From: Arthrobacter sp. UM1
GTDB taxonomy: Bacteria; Actinomycetota; Actinomycetes; Actinomycetales; Micrococcaceae
Direction: 5' to 3'
DNA: 64,000 nt
Assembly: GCF_020483305.1 (NCBI RefSeq)
Contig: NZ_JACWAB010000005.1
Location: 81,945 to 145,944, forward strand
In this document: piece after piece, positions 1-8,034 of the stretch
Numbering within the stretch: position 1 is the stretch's first letter
Layout: every line of letters begins with the position of its first letter
The notes under the pieces: model-generated
Database searches by the model: none
The model's input: only the letters and a program-made list of their open reading frames with translations
What the model was told of the DNA's origin: nothing
Program-made: the position numbers and the translations under genes

Positions 1-3
1 TGC

Positions 4-52
4 GCACCCTCTGGTGTCAGGATTCGGCCGGAAAACTGACACCAGAGGGTGC
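4..52. repeat. Dispersed palindrome, subfamily A, copy 1
   Basis: A perfect 17-bp stem (GCACCCTCTGGTGTCAG at 4-20 and its complement at 36-52) encloses a 15-base loop. The same element occurs at 1971-2019 and, with a longer stem, at 10626-10682. It lies 3' of the lipoprotein gene ending at 75, so it could act as a terminator, but neither side has a T-tract. Confidence 0.85.
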
Positions 53-74
53 ACAAGCTCCCGGCGGGCCCGGG

Positions 75-614
75 TCAGACGGCGGGGAAGGTGTACTTCT
101 TGTTCTCGACCGTCGTCAGAACCAGCTTGGTGGCGCCGTCCGGGACGATGAACACCTTCGTGGCCGTGACCTGCTTCTTGCCCTTCCAGTCCAGGGGGAA
201 CTGCTTGGAGGGGTCCTGGCACATGTCTCCGAGGAGACCGTCCACCTCCTCCGTCTTCTTGCCCTCTGCCGTCCAGGTGCCCTGGAGTGCGATCGCGCCG
301 CTCGGCTTCTCCGTCTCCAGCTTGAGCTCGTACGCTACGGCGTGCTTGCCCTTGTCCGGCGCGGCGGTGCCGGTGCATCCGCTGAACTTGGCGGGCGCCT
401 TCACGAGCGTCACATGCGTGTCCGAGTTTCCGATGCGCACGCTCTTGCCCACGGTCATTTCCTCGCCGGGGCTCTCGTTGTAGGCGGCGCCTCCGGAGGA
501 GCTCTGCGCCGAGCTGCCGTCCGAGCCGCCCTCTGAGCCGGAGCCTCCGCCGCACGCGCTCAGGCCCACGGCCAGGAGAAGGGCTGCTGCGGCCGCCGTC
601 GTCTTCGTGTTCAT
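75..614 (-). CDS. Secreted lipoprotein, DUF4352-like
   Basis: This is a predicted lipoprotein of 179 residues. A hydrophobic signal peptide ends in the lipobox LSAC, so Cys21 would be lipidated after signal peptidase II cleavage. A Gly/Ser-rich flexible linker follows at about residues 22-45. The remaining ~130 residues look like a single beta-rich extracellular domain with paired cysteines (SGCTG and DMCQD), resembling the immunoglobulin-like DUF4352 family often found on small actinobacterial lipoproteins. No catalytic motif is visible and the ligand is unknown. It is transcribed away from the deaminase-like gene, and its 3' end runs into the palindromic repeat at 4-52. The lipoprotein call is firm; the domain family is tentative. 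Confidence 0.7.
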   Translation of the reverse strand: MNTKTTAAAAALLLAVGLSACGGGSGSEGGSDGSSAQSSSGGAAYNESPGEEMTVGKSVRIGNSDTHVTLVKAPAKFSGCTGTAAPDKGKHAVAYELKLETEKPSGAIALQGTWTAEGKKTEEVDGLLGDMCQDPSKQFPLDWKGKKQVTATKVFIVPDGATKLVLTTVENKKYTFPAV

Positions 615-769
615 GTGCTGACCCCCATTGTCATGCGCATTCTGCGGCGCGCTCTCTGGCGCCGATGGCTCTATTCGATTCGAAAGCCTAACAATTCTGC
701 GGGCGCGGCCGGGAACGGCGGCCTCTTCACGGTGCCTGTTTCGGACTCGGGGCCGTGGATACTGAGGAC

Positions 770-1201
770 ATGGATTTCCCCACCGCCCGTGAGCTCGACG
801 ACGAGGACCTGCGCCTCCTCGACGCGGCCCGCACCGTCATCGAGGCGAACACAGACGCCGACTCCGCCGACGCCGACGGCATCCACACCGTGGGAGCCGC
901 CGTCATGGACGCCGAGGGGCGCGTCTTCCCCGGCGTGAACCTCTACCACTTCACGGGCGGGCCCTGCGCGGAGCTCGTGGCCCTCGGCTCGGCGAGGGCC
1001 GGCGGCGCCCGCGAGATCACTCGCATCGCGGCCGTGGGCTGTCACGGGCGCGGCGTGCTCGCGCCCTGCGGCCGGGACCGGCAGGTGCTGTCCGACTACC
1101 ACCCCGCATGGCGGGTCATCGTCCCCACGGAGGAGGGGCTGCGGAGCGTCGCCGTCGCCGACCTCCTGCCCGGGAGCTACCGAGGCCCCGAGGCGGTGTA
1201 G
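770..1201 (+). CDS. Blasticidin-S deaminase-like cytidine deaminase family protein
   Basis: The 143-residue protein closely resembles fungal and bacterial blasticidin-S deaminases and the wider zinc cytidine deaminase fold. The first active-site motif is GGPCAELVALG, which provides a zinc-ligand Cys and the proton-shuttling Glu. The second is APCGRDRQVL, whereas the family usually has PCGxCRQ: the third zinc-ligand Cys is Asp here. The stretch around YHFTGGPCAEL is almost that of the resistance enzyme. The substrate could be a nucleoside, a modified nucleoside or a nucleoside antibiotic. An in-frame GTG at 755 would add five residues; neither start has a well-spaced ribosome binding site, so a leaderless start at the ATG is possible. 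Confidence 0.75.
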   Translation: MDFPTARELDDEDLRLLDAARTVIEANTDADSADADGIHTVGAAVMDAEGRVFPGVNLYHFTGGPCAELVALGSARAGGAREITRIAAVGCHGRGVLAPCGRDRQVLSDYHPAWRVIVPTEEGLRSVAVADLLPGSYRGPEAV

Positions 1202-1241
1202 GAGCCTTCCGCGCGGATTCCGCTCCCCGTAGGCTGGCCGG

Positions 1242-1961
1242 ATGCTGGTCAAAGCCTGTCTCAACGGAGCGCGCGGAGCGCACGAGCACCCGGCCTTGAG
1301 CGCGGACCCAGTCGCCATGGCCCGAGAGGCTGCGGCCGCAGCGGAGGCCGGCGCGGGAGCCCTTCACGTCCATCCCAAAGACGACGACGGGGCGGACAGC
1401 CTCGCCGCTGCGCACGTCTCGGCGTGGGTCCGGGCGATGCGCGAGGCGTGCCCGAACACGCCTGTCGGCGTGACCACCGGCGCCTGGAGCGCGCCCGACC
1501 CCGCACAGCGTCTCGCCGAGCTCCGCGCGTGGAGTGACCTGCCGGAAGAGCGGCCGGACTTCGCCTCTGTGAACTGGCACGAGCCGGGGGCGGAGGAGAC
1601 GGCGGAGCTGCTTCTCAGCCGGGGCATCGGGGTGGAAGCCGGCGTCTGGCACGCGGAGGGGCTGCGAGCCTGGCTTGCCTCGCCGCTGCGGGGGCGGTGC
1701 CTGCGGGTCCTCGTGGAGGTGCAGGACATTCCGGCGCACGAAGTCGAGGACACTGCCCGCGGGCTCGTGAGTGCCGTCCGGGAGGCGGAGCCCGGACTGC
1801 CCCTGCTGCTCCACGGGGAGGAGCGGTCCGCCTGGACGGCTGCGGCGCTCGCGGTGAGTCTCGGCTTGGACACCCGGGCGGGACTGGAGGACTCGCTGGT
1901 GCTTCCCGACGGCACGCCTGCCTCCGGCAACGCCCAGCTGATACGGGCCGTCTTGGATTGA
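1242..1961 (+). CDS. DUF849 / beta-keto acid cleavage enzyme (BKACE) family protein
   Basis: This 239-residue TIM-barrel protein belongs to the DUF849 family, whose best-studied member cleaves 3-keto-5-aminohexanoate using acetyl-CoA and a divalent metal. Visible family motifs are KACLNGARG with a following HP at the N-terminus, ALHVHPKD (metal-binding His pair), PVGVTTGAW, FASVNWHE and IGVEAGVW. It is shorter than the roughly 270-300-residue characterised enzymes and matches the compact actinobacterial form. The beta-keto acid substrate cannot be read from sequence. It follows the deaminase-like gene by 40 bases, so the two may be cotranscribed. A palindromic repeat begins 9 bases after its stop. 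Confidence 0.75.
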   Translation: MLVKACLNGARGAHEHPALSADPVAMAREAAAAAEAGAGALHVHPKDDDGADSLAAAHVSAWVRAMREACPNTPVGVTTGAWSAPDPAQRLAELRAWSDLPEERPDFASVNWHEPGAEETAELLLSRGIGVEAGVWHAEGLRAWLASPLRGRCLRVLVEVQDIPAHEVEDTARGLVSAVREAEPGLPLLLHGEERSAWTAAALAVSLGLDTRAGLEDSLVLPDGTPASGNAQLIRAVLD

Positions 1962-1965
1962 GCGG

Positions 1966-2024
1966 CTTGTGCACCCTCTGGTGTCAGGATTCGGCCGGAA
2001 AACTGACACCAGAGGGTGCGCAAG
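1966..2024. repeat. Dispersed palindrome, subfamily A, copy 2
   Basis: The 17-bp stem (1971-1987 and 2003-2019) and the 15-base loop are the same as in the copy at 4-52. The outer arms read CTTGT on the left and GCAAG on the right. It starts just after the DUF849 stop codon. The right half-motif GGTGCGCAAG is repeated once more about 20 bases downstream. Confidence 0.85.
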
Positions 2025-2121
2025 CTGAGGAAGCGGGTGCGCAAGCGCGGGAAGCCGGTGTGCCTGAGCCGAAGAAGCTGGCGCGAACGCGCAGGGGGAG
2101 CCGGTGTGCCAAGATGAACGC

Positions 2122-2418
2122 ATGATCGTCGAATCTGCACTGCTCCCCGTCATCCCGGGCAAGGAAGAGGAGTTCGAGGCCGCGCTCGAGGAGGCGAAGT
2201 CCTACATCTCCGCCTCGAAGGGGTTCGTCTCGCTCGAGGTCTCGCGCGGCGTGGAGTCGCCCAGCACGTATCTCATGGTGGTGAAGTGGGAGACCCTCGA
2301 GGACCACACCGAGGGCTTCCGGGGCTCGGAGCTCTTCGAGAAGTGGCGGGCCGCCCTCCACCACTTCTACGACCCGAAGCCGGTGGTGGAGCACTACCGG
2401 CCGGTGGTCTCCGTCTGA
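2122..2418 (+). CDS. Antibiotic biosynthesis monooxygenase (ABM) domain protein
   Basis: A 98-residue single-domain protein with the dimeric ferredoxin-like ABM fold. Typical features are the N-terminal strand MIVESALLPVIPGKEEEFEAAL, the central GFVSLEVSRGVESP and YLMVVKWETLEDHTEGFRGSELFEKW, in which the W and H are the usual conserved positions, and a C-terminal strand. Members include quinol monooxygenases and heme-degrading IsdG-type proteins, but the actual reaction here is unknown. The ATG at 2122 gives the standard family length; an in-frame GTG 18 bases upstream would add six non-family residues. It stands alone, downstream of a palindromic repeat. Confidence 0.8.
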   Translation: MIVESALLPVIPGKEEEFEAALEEAKSYISASKGFVSLEVSRGVESPSTYLMVVKWETLEDHTEGFRGSELFEKWRAALHHFYDPKPVVEHYRPVVSV

Positions 2419-2490
2419 GAGCCCTCTCCCACGCGAAAGCCTCTGCCGGACAGGCTCAGCCGGAACCTCTCCGTCAGAGCCGGGTCCGCG

Positions 2491-3975
2491 CTACGCGCTG
2501 ACGGGCTGCGGCTCCGCCGAGTCCGCCGTCGTGCCCTTGTCCCGCATGCGGGAGGCGAGCACCACGCCGACCGCGGCGAAGACCGCGGCCACGAGGAACG
2601 CGGTCATGAGCCCGGCCTCGGCGGTGGACGTCTGCGCGGCCGGGCCGCCGTCTCCGCCCTTGAGGTGCACGAGCCGCGCGGCCTGCATCACGCCGGTGAG
2701 CAGAGCCACCCCGAGCCCGCCGGAGAGCTGCTGCAGCGAGGAGAGGGTCGCCGAGCCGTGCGAGTACAGGTGCGGCGGCAGCGGGTTGAGCGAGTACGTG
2801 AACGCCGGCGTGAAGATGAGCGCCAGGCCTGCCGAGAACACCGTGTAGACGGCGAGGCCGAGCCACATCGAGGTGGTGTGGTCGAACCGGCTCATGACCA
2901 GCGTGGACGCGAGCAGCACAGCGCTGCCGGTGACCACGAGCGGACGCGGGCCGATGCGGTCGAAGAGCCGGCCGACCGGCGGAGCCGCGAGCCCCATGAT
3001 GAGGCCACCCGGCAGCATGAGCAGACCCGTGGTGAGCGAGTCCTTGCCGAGCAGCTGCTGCATGTAGAGCGGGAAGAGGATGATCGTGCCGAACATGGCG
3101 ATCATCGAGATGGTCATGAGCGCGAGGCCCTTGGCGAAGGGCTTGTACGCGAACACGCGCAGGTCCAGGAGCGGCTCGCGGCCCTGCTGGAGCGCGATCT
3201 GCCGGCGGCAGAAGGCCGCGATGCACGCGAGGCCCACGACGAGCGCGCCGACGGTCACGGGCGAGGGGTGCACCGCGATCTCGTTGATCCCGTAGACGAA
3301 CCCGCCGAACCCCGGAATGGTGAGGAGCACCGAGGGGACGTCCAGCTTGATCGCCTTCCGCTCGCCCACGTTCTTGAGCAGCGCGAGTCCCGCGCACAGC
3401 ATGACGACGGCGATGGGCAGCATCATGATGAACAGCGCCCGCCATGGGAAGTGCTGCAGGATGAGGCCGGAGAGCGCCGGGCCGATCGCGGGCGCCACGG
3501 AGATGGCGATGGACACGTTGCCCATGACCGCCCCGCGCCGCGCCGGCGGCACGAGCTGAAGGATGGTGGTCATGAGCAGGGGCATCATGACGGCCGTGCC
3601 CGAGGCCTGGACCACGCGGCCGAGGATGAGCACGGGGAAGGACTGCGCCGCCGCGCACACCACCGTGCCGGCGGTGAACAGGCCCATCGCCAGGGTGAAC
3701 GCCTGCCGCGTGGACAGCCGCGCGAGGAGGAACCCGGTGGTGGGGATGACCACGCTCATGGTGAGCATGAAGGCCGTGGCCACCCACTGGACCGTGGAGA
3801 CTTCGGCGATGTGGAGGCTCGTCATGAGGTGCGGCAGGGCCACGTTCATGAGGGTCTCGTTGAGGATGACCACGAACGTGGCCGCGAGGAGGACGGCGAT
3901 GACCGCGAACGTGCTGGGCGCCGGCGCGCTCTCCGGCACACGGGTGTCCTGGGGCTCTGGGGTGGGGGAGGGCAT
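2491..3975 (-). CDS. MFS transporter, DHA2 family (EmrB/QacA-type exporter)
   Basis: A 494-residue drug:H+ antiporter of the 14-helix DHA2 group. Helix 1 carries VVILNETLMNVALPHL, the DHA2 motif around TMS1. Motif A-like sequence occurs at FLLARLSTRQAFTLAMGLFTAG and motif C at AIGPALSGLIL in TMS5. The N-terminal ~20 residues are Pro-rich and cytoplasmic, and the C-terminal tail is short and acidic. Such proteins export lipophilic cations or antibiotics with the proton gradient. The substrate cannot be predicted. The next gene on this strand, DUF3817 at 4115, is about 140 bases upstream and there is no linked TetR or MarR regulator. Confidence 0.88.
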   Translation of the reverse strand: MPSPTPEPQDTRVPESAPAPSTFAVIAVLLAATFVVILNETLMNVALPHLMTSLHIAEVSTVQWVATAFMLTMSVVIPTTGFLLARLSTRQAFTLAMGLFTAGTVVCAAAQSFPVLILGRVVQASGTAVMMPLLMTTILQLVPPARRGAVMGNVSIAISVAPAIGPALSGLILQHFPWRALFIMMLPIAVVMLCAGLALLKNVGERKAIKLDVPSVLLTIPGFGGFVYGINEIAVHPSPVTVGALVVGLACIAAFCRRQIALQQGREPLLDLRVFAYKPFAKGLALMTISMIAMFGTIILFPLYMQQLLGKDSLTTGLLMLPGGLIMGLAAPPVGRLFDRIGPRPLVVTGSAVLLASTLVMSRFDHTTSMWLGLAVYTVFSAGLALIFTPAFTYSLNPLPPHLYSHGSATLSSLQQLSGGLGVALLTGVMQAARLVHLKGGDGGPAAQTSTAEAGLMTAFLVAAVFAAVGVVLASRMRDKGTTADSAEPQPVSA

Positions 3976-4114
3976 CCGATGAGTCTATCGGGTGTTCGGA
4001 GAACCCGGAACGGCCCGTGAGGAGCCTCACGGCTTCCGCGCCGCACCGGGACGGCAGGGCGCCCGGGACGGCAGCACGCCCGGAACCGGCGGCGGGCCCG
4101 TCCCGCGCAGGCCG

Positions 4115-4582
4115 TCAGCTCGAGGCGGGCGGCCCCACGAGGAGGGCGACGGCGGTCAGCGCCGCCACGAGCACCACGAGGACGAGGACGGCGACCCCCG
4201 GGCGGGCGAGCAGCTCGGCGAGGGCCCGCTCGGGCGCGGAGGACGCGGTCTGGGGCTCGCCGCTCGGGGCCAGCCGCCAGCGGGGCGCGATGGCGCGGTG
4301 CTTCTCCGCGTTGGCCTCGAACAGGAGCGTGAAGAAGGGCGGGACGGCCGAGGCCATGCCGAGGAGGCCGCGCTTGACGGACCAGCGGTTGTCGATCCAC
4401 ACGGCCGCCGTGACCACGATGAACGCGATGAACACGACGCCGTGGAGCATTCCGGCGATCCTCACGCCCAGGTCCGTGGTCTTGGTGCCGTACTTGAGGA
4501 CCATGCCGACGATGAGCAGGGCCCAGGTCACGGCCTCGGACCGGGCGACGAAGCGGTACAGGGAGAGTGCTGGGGAAGTCAC
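4115..4582 (-). CDS. DUF3817 domain integral membrane protein
   Basis: A 155-residue membrane protein with the DUF3817 domain in its first ~95 residues: FVARSEAVTWALLIVGMVLKY, then GVRIAGMLHGVVFIAFIV with the conserved GxxHGxxF motif, then WSVKRGLLGMASAVPPFFTLLFE. This makes three helices. A soluble linker of about 30 residues leads to a fourth hydrophobic helix (VAVLVLVVLVAALTAVALLV) at the C-terminus. DUF3817 proteins are widespread in actinobacteria, also occur as domains fused to other genes, and have no established function. Its start is 12 bases beyond the stop of the upstream FemAB-like gene, so cotranscription with the peptidoglycan bridge genes is likely. Confidence 0.85.
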   Translation of the reverse strand: MTSPALSLYRFVARSEAVTWALLIVGMVLKYGTKTTDLGVRIAGMLHGVVFIAFIVVTAAVWIDNRWSVKRGLLGMASAVPPFFTLLFEANAEKHRAIAPRWRLAPSGEPQTASSAPERALAELLARPGVAVLVLVVLVAALTAVALLVGPPASS

Positions 4583-4594
4583 CCGTCGATTGTG

Positions 4595-5803
4595 TCAGGC
4601 GTTCCTGGGCGCGCCGTCGGGACGGATCTTGCCCGCGAGGTCGCCGAGGGCCTGCCGAGCCCTCGAGCGGACCCGCCGGGCGAGCTTGCGGGCCTCGATG
4701 AGCCGCCGCTCCGTGTCATAGCGCTTCGTCAGGGGGATGTCCATGCAGGAAGGGTGCTCCACGATGGTCTTGGAGAACTTCAGCTTGAAGCCCTCGAGCC
4801 GTGCGAGCTCGGGCCAGGCGGGGGAGCCGATGCCGGTGAGCGAGGCGCCCGTGCACCCCTGCTCGCGGAGGCTCTCGAGAAGCGTGGTGAGCAGCAGCGA
4901 GGGCGCGCCCGCCTTCTGCCCCTCCGAGGTCGAGGCCGCGTGCAGGTACGTCCCCCAGCCGCGGTGCGCGCTGCTCATCGCCCAGGCGGCGCATCCCTCG
5001 TATCCCGGAACCTCTGCGGTGTAGAGGCGCACCTCCTCGGGGAAGAGGGAGAGGAGCCGGCGGAAGTACCAGACGGGGAGGGCCCCGAACCCGTCTCGCT
5101 CGGCGGTCTGGGCGAGCACCGGGTGGCACTCCCGCTCGAACACGTCCTCCCGGTTCTCGGTGACCTCGCGCACGACGACGCCCTGGCGCCGCGCCTTGCG
5201 GACCGTGTTCCTCGCCGAGGAGGAGAAGGCCTTCTCCAGAGGCACCGGGGCGTCGGCGAGGGGCACCACGACCTCCCGCTCGAAGATGCCCCGGCCCATG
5301 GACGGGCGGACGCCCTCGAGGGCCTCGGTGTGGCGGATCCGGATGCGCAGGACGAAGGGGATGGGCGCGGGCTCGGACTGGAGGGCGCTGACGAGCGCGT
5401 TGAGGACCCCGGCCTCGGTGGCGGCGTCCGGCTCGCGGGCGAAGACGGGACCGTCGTCGGCGGCCGCCTGCCGGCTGGCGCCCTCTCCCCGCTCCGTGAT
5501 GAGGCACGTGGCCACGGCCGCGCCGTCCTGGTCCTCGATGACGAACATGCCTCCGAGGCGGGCGAAGGGGTTCCCCTCGAAGATCCGGCTCCACGTGCTG
5601 CCCTGCTCGAACGGCACGGTGCACTCGGCCGGGAAGCCGGCGTGGACCTCGGCGAGCTCCTCAGCGGAGATCCGGCGGGCCGTGAAGGGCGTGGCCCGCA
5701 CGGCGAGCGGCCGGGGCTGGGGGCGCCTGGGAGCTGAGAAGGCGTCGCGGGCAGAGGCGGTGAGACTGGAGAGGGCGCGCACGTGCAGGTCCTTGTCGTT
5801 CAT
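4595..5803 (-). CDS. FemAB-like peptidoglycan bridge aminoacyltransferase 1
   Basis: This 402-residue protein belongs to the FemABX/MurM family of aminoacyl-tRNA-dependent transferases that add amino acids to the lipid II stem peptide. These enzymes have two GNAT-like subdomains. Characteristic sequence includes VPFEQGSTWSRIFEGNP near residue 60, FSSSARNTVRKARRQGVVVRE in the middle (helical arm and tRNA contact region), and FKLKFSKTIVEHP near the C-terminus, where the final GNAT strand of the family lies. A basic tail follows. It has an adjacent paralog at 5945-7165, suggesting sequential additions to the interpeptide bridge. The amino acid added cannot be read from the sequence. Confidence 0.82.
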   Translation of the reverse strand: MNDKDLHVRALSSLTASARDAFSAPRRPQPRPLAVRATPFTARRISAEELAEVHAGFPAECTVPFEQGSTWSRIFEGNPFARLGGMFVIEDQDGAAVATCLITERGEGASRQAAADDGPVFAREPDAATEAGVLNALVSALQSEPAPIPFVLRIRIRHTEALEGVRPSMGRGIFEREVVVPLADAPVPLEKAFSSSARNTVRKARRQGVVVREVTENREDVFERECHPVLAQTAERDGFGALPVWYFRRLLSLFPEEVRLYTAEVPGYEGCAAWAMSSAHRGWGTYLHAASTSEGQKAGAPSLLLTTLLESLREQGCTGASLTGIGSPAWPELARLEGFKLKFSKTIVEHPSCMDIPLTKRYDTERRLIEARKLARRVRSRARQALGDLAGKIRPDGAPRNA

Positions 5804-5830
5804 ATGACTCAGCGTTCATATAGCTGAAAT

Positions 5831-5868
5831 GAAAATTCCCGCTCCGTCCTGACGGTCTGGAGCGGGAA
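5831..5868 (-). terminator. Rho-independent terminator of FemAB-like gene 2
   Basis: On the minus strand a 10-bp perfect stem (TTCCCGCTCC/GGAGCGGGAA, 5836-5845 and 5859-5868) is followed directly by a T-rich run (TTTTCATTT). It lies between the two FemAB-like genes, so the second may be transcribed separately from the first. Confidence 0.8.
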
Positions 5869-5944
5869 CCTTCAGGGCTTACGCCCGAGTCTACAAGCGC
5901 GTCACCCGTATTCCGGGATGTCGGCGCGGGTGGAGGCGGCGGCC

Positions 5945-7165
5945 TCAGCCGTTGCGCTCGGAGCCGGAGGCCGGCGCTTCCGTGCGCGAGGCGGAGCCTG
6001 CTGCCCCGGAGGAGTCCGAGCCGGCGCCCGAGCGGGACGCCGCGGACTTCACCGTGCCGAGGAGGCCCGACGCCGCGCTGCGGACCCGGCCGAGCGCCTG
6101 ACGGGCCATGTCCGGACCCTCCGAGCGGGCCTTGAGGACCGTGCGGACCGCGGTGTAGCGGGCGGCGTTGAGCGGGACGTCGTAGAGCCGCGGGTAGTCC
6201 ACGATCTGCTTGGAGAACCGGAGTTTGAAGTTCTCCACGCCCTTGAGCTCCGGGTACCGCTCGGAGGAGATGCCCGTGAGGCCCACGGCGAGATTGCCCG
6301 TCGCCGCGAGCTCGGACAGGATCCGGTGCATGAGCGCGAACATGGCGCTCGTCTCCTGCGCGCGCAGGTTGGAGCCGCCGTAGTAGTAGCAGCCGCGGTA
6401 GTGGAACTCGTTGGTCATCATCCAGCCCACGGGGATCTTGTTCTCCGCGTCGCCCGGGTCGTCCGTGGCAGGGGCGTAGGCGATGAAGAGGCGCGTGTTC
6501 TCCGGCGCGTCCTCGAGGCAGGAGCGGTACACCTCGAGCGGCATGAGGCTGAACGCGTCGCGGTCCGCCGTCTCCTGCATGATCGGGAAGCAGGACTCCT
6601 CGAACACCTGGCCGCGGTTCTCCGTGACCTCCCGGATCTCGACGCCGGCGCGGGCCGCGCGGTTGATGCGGGTCTTCGCGTTGGAGGAGAAGGACTTCTT
6701 GAGCTCGTCGGGGGACTTGCCCGCGACGTCGACGACGACCTCGCGCTCGAACATCCCCCGCTCGATGGAGAGCTGCGCTCCCTTGATGCTCTCCGGGTGG
6801 TGGAGGTGCATCCGGAGGTAGAGGATGTTCACGGCGGGGTCGGAGGCCACGTAGTGCTGCAGGGCCTCGACGGTGCTGCGCTCGAGCTCGGCGCTCGGCT
6901 CGGACGTGTAGGTGGGGCCGGCGAGGACCACGAGCGACTCGCGGATGCGGCGGATGAACCGGTAGACGGAGCAGAAGGCCACGAGCGTGTCGCCCTCGTA
7001 GAAGGCGAAGAAGCCGTAGTGCTGGCGGGCGGGGTTGTCGGCGTCGATGCGGGTCCAGGCTGCGGACTGCTCAAAAGGGATGTACAGCTCGGCGGGCTGC
7101 GCGTCGAGGACGGCCTCGTACTCGGTGAGCGAGAGCTTCTTGATGGTGACCGTGTGCTGGGGCAT
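5945..7165 (-). CDS. FemAB-like peptidoglycan bridge aminoacyltransferase 2
   Basis: A 406-residue paralog of the gene at 4595-5803, with the same block order: IPFEQSAAWTRIDADNP, FSSNAKTRINRAARAGVEIREVTENRG, YYYGGSNLRAQETSAMFALMH (the acceptor/GNAT core) and GVENFKLRFSKQIVDYP. It would transfer an amino acid from aminoacyl-tRNA to lipid II or to a nascent bridge at the inner membrane face. The last ~50 residues are an Ala/Ser/Gly-rich tail, probably disordered. The chosen ATG begins at MPQHTVTIKKLSLTEYE, where family similarity starts; an upstream in-frame start at 7246 would add 27 Arg/Pro-rich residues without similarity. A terminator separates it from gene 1. Confidence 0.83.
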   Translation of the reverse strand: MPQHTVTIKKLSLTEYEAVLDAQPAELYIPFEQSAAWTRIDADNPARQHYGFFAFYEGDTLVAFCSVYRFIRRIRESLVVLAGPTYTSEPSAELERSTVEALQHYVASDPAVNILYLRMHLHHPESIKGAQLSIERGMFEREVVVDVAGKSPDELKKSFSSNAKTRINRAARAGVEIREVTENRGQVFEESCFPIMQETADRDAFSLMPLEVYRSCLEDAPENTRLFIAYAPATDDPGDAENKIPVGWMMTNEFHYRGCYYYGGSNLRAQETSAMFALMHRILSELAATGNLAVGLTGISSERYPELKGVENFKLRFSKQIVDYPRLYDVPLNAARYTAVRTVLKARSEGPDMARQALGRVRSAASGLLGTVKSAASRSGAGSDSSGAAGSASRTEAPASGSERNG

Positions 7166-7230
7166 GCTGACCAATCTACTGGGTGGGGAAGGGACGAGTC
7201 TGCGCGCGGGGCCGATCCGGCCGAGACAGA

Positions 7231-7271
7231 GGAATCCCGCCCTCATGCCACTGGCACAAGGACGGGATTCC
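7231..7271 (-). terminator. Probable terminator of the rpf gene
   Basis: A hairpin with a 9-bp perfect outer stem (GGAATCCCG/CGGGATTCC) and an inner TGCCA/TGGCA pair lies just past the rpf-like stop codon. There is only a weak T-rich tail on the minus strand, so termination efficiency is uncertain. Confidence 0.5.
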
Positions 7272-7323
7272 GTGATACGGCCTCGGGCTGATGGGCCCAG
7301 TCAGCGCCTTGGGGGCGGCGTGA

Positions 7324-8034
7324 CTACTTGGCGGCCGGGATCTCGATGGTCTGACCCGTGATGATGAGGTCAGCGGAGATGAGCTTGTCCTGGTTGGCCT
7401 GGTAGAGAGCCTTCCAGCCGCCCTTGACGTTGAACTTCTCGGCGATCTTGCCGAGGGTGTCGCCGGACTGGATCGTGTACTCGACCGTGTCGGCGGACTG
7501 CTCAACCGGGGCCTGCTGCTGCGGGGCCTGGTAGCCGGCCGTCTTCTGGCCGGAGGTGTACCAGGAGGAGCTGCTGTTCTGCTGCGGGGCCTGCTGGACC
7601 GGAGCCTGCTGCTTCGGCGCCTGGTAGGCCTGCTGCTGCGGAGCCTGCTGCTGGACCGGGGCCTGGGCGGCGGCCGGGTTGGCGCCAGCCTTGCCGGAGA
7701 GTCCGAGCTTGGCGGAGCAGGCGGGCCATGCGCCCCAGCCCTGCTGGGCGAGCAGGCGCTCGCCGGCCTGGATCTGCTCGGCACGCGAAGCGTTCGCCGG
7801 GGAGCCGGACATGCCGACGCCGTTCCAGGACTGCTGCGTGAACTGGATGCCGCCGAAGAAGCCGTTGCCCGTGTTCGCGTTCCAGTTTCCGCCGGACTCG
7901 CACTGCGCGAGGGCGTCCCAGGTGGAAGCGTCCGCTGCCTGAGCGGAGGTGCCGGCGAAGCCCATGGAAAGGCCGGCGAGGGCGAGGGCCGCGGCACCGC
8001 CGCGGATCGTGCGGTTCATCGTGATGGTCTTCAT
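7324..8034 (-). CDS. Resuscitation-promoting factor-like transglycosylase with LysM domain
   Basis: A secreted 236-residue muralytic protein. A signal peptide (RTIRGGAAALALAGLSMGF...AQA) occupies about residues 8-34. It is followed by the Rpf/transglycosylase-like domain: TWDALAQCESGGNWNANTG contains the catalytic Glu next to Cys, then GFFGGIQFTQQSWNGVG and a second Cys in AWPACSAKLGL that can pair with the first. A Gln/Pro/Ala-rich linker separates it from a C-terminal LysM (VEYTIQSGDTLGKIAEKFNV...GQTIEI) that binds peptidoglycan. Rpf proteins cleave the glycan backbone to promote growth and exit from dormancy. The ATG at 8034 has a well-spaced GGAG. The gene has a strong promoter and a leader of about 210 nt. 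Confidence 0.9.
   Translation of the reverse strand: MKTITMNRTIRGGAAALALAGLSMGFAGTSAQAADASTWDALAQCESGGNWNANTGNGFFGGIQFTQQSWNGVGMSGSPANASRAEQIQAGERLLAQQGWGAWPACSAKLGLSGKAGANPAAAQAPVQQQAPQQQAYQAPKQQAPVQQAPQQNSSSSWYTSGQKTAGYQAPQQQAPVEQSADTVEYTIQSGDTLGKIAEKFNVKGGWKALYQANQDKLISADLIITGQTIEIPAAK

Noticed and set aside
5166..5803. Plus-strand frames overlapping the FemAB-like genes
   Set aside because: They are complement readings of clearly identified minus-strand genes.
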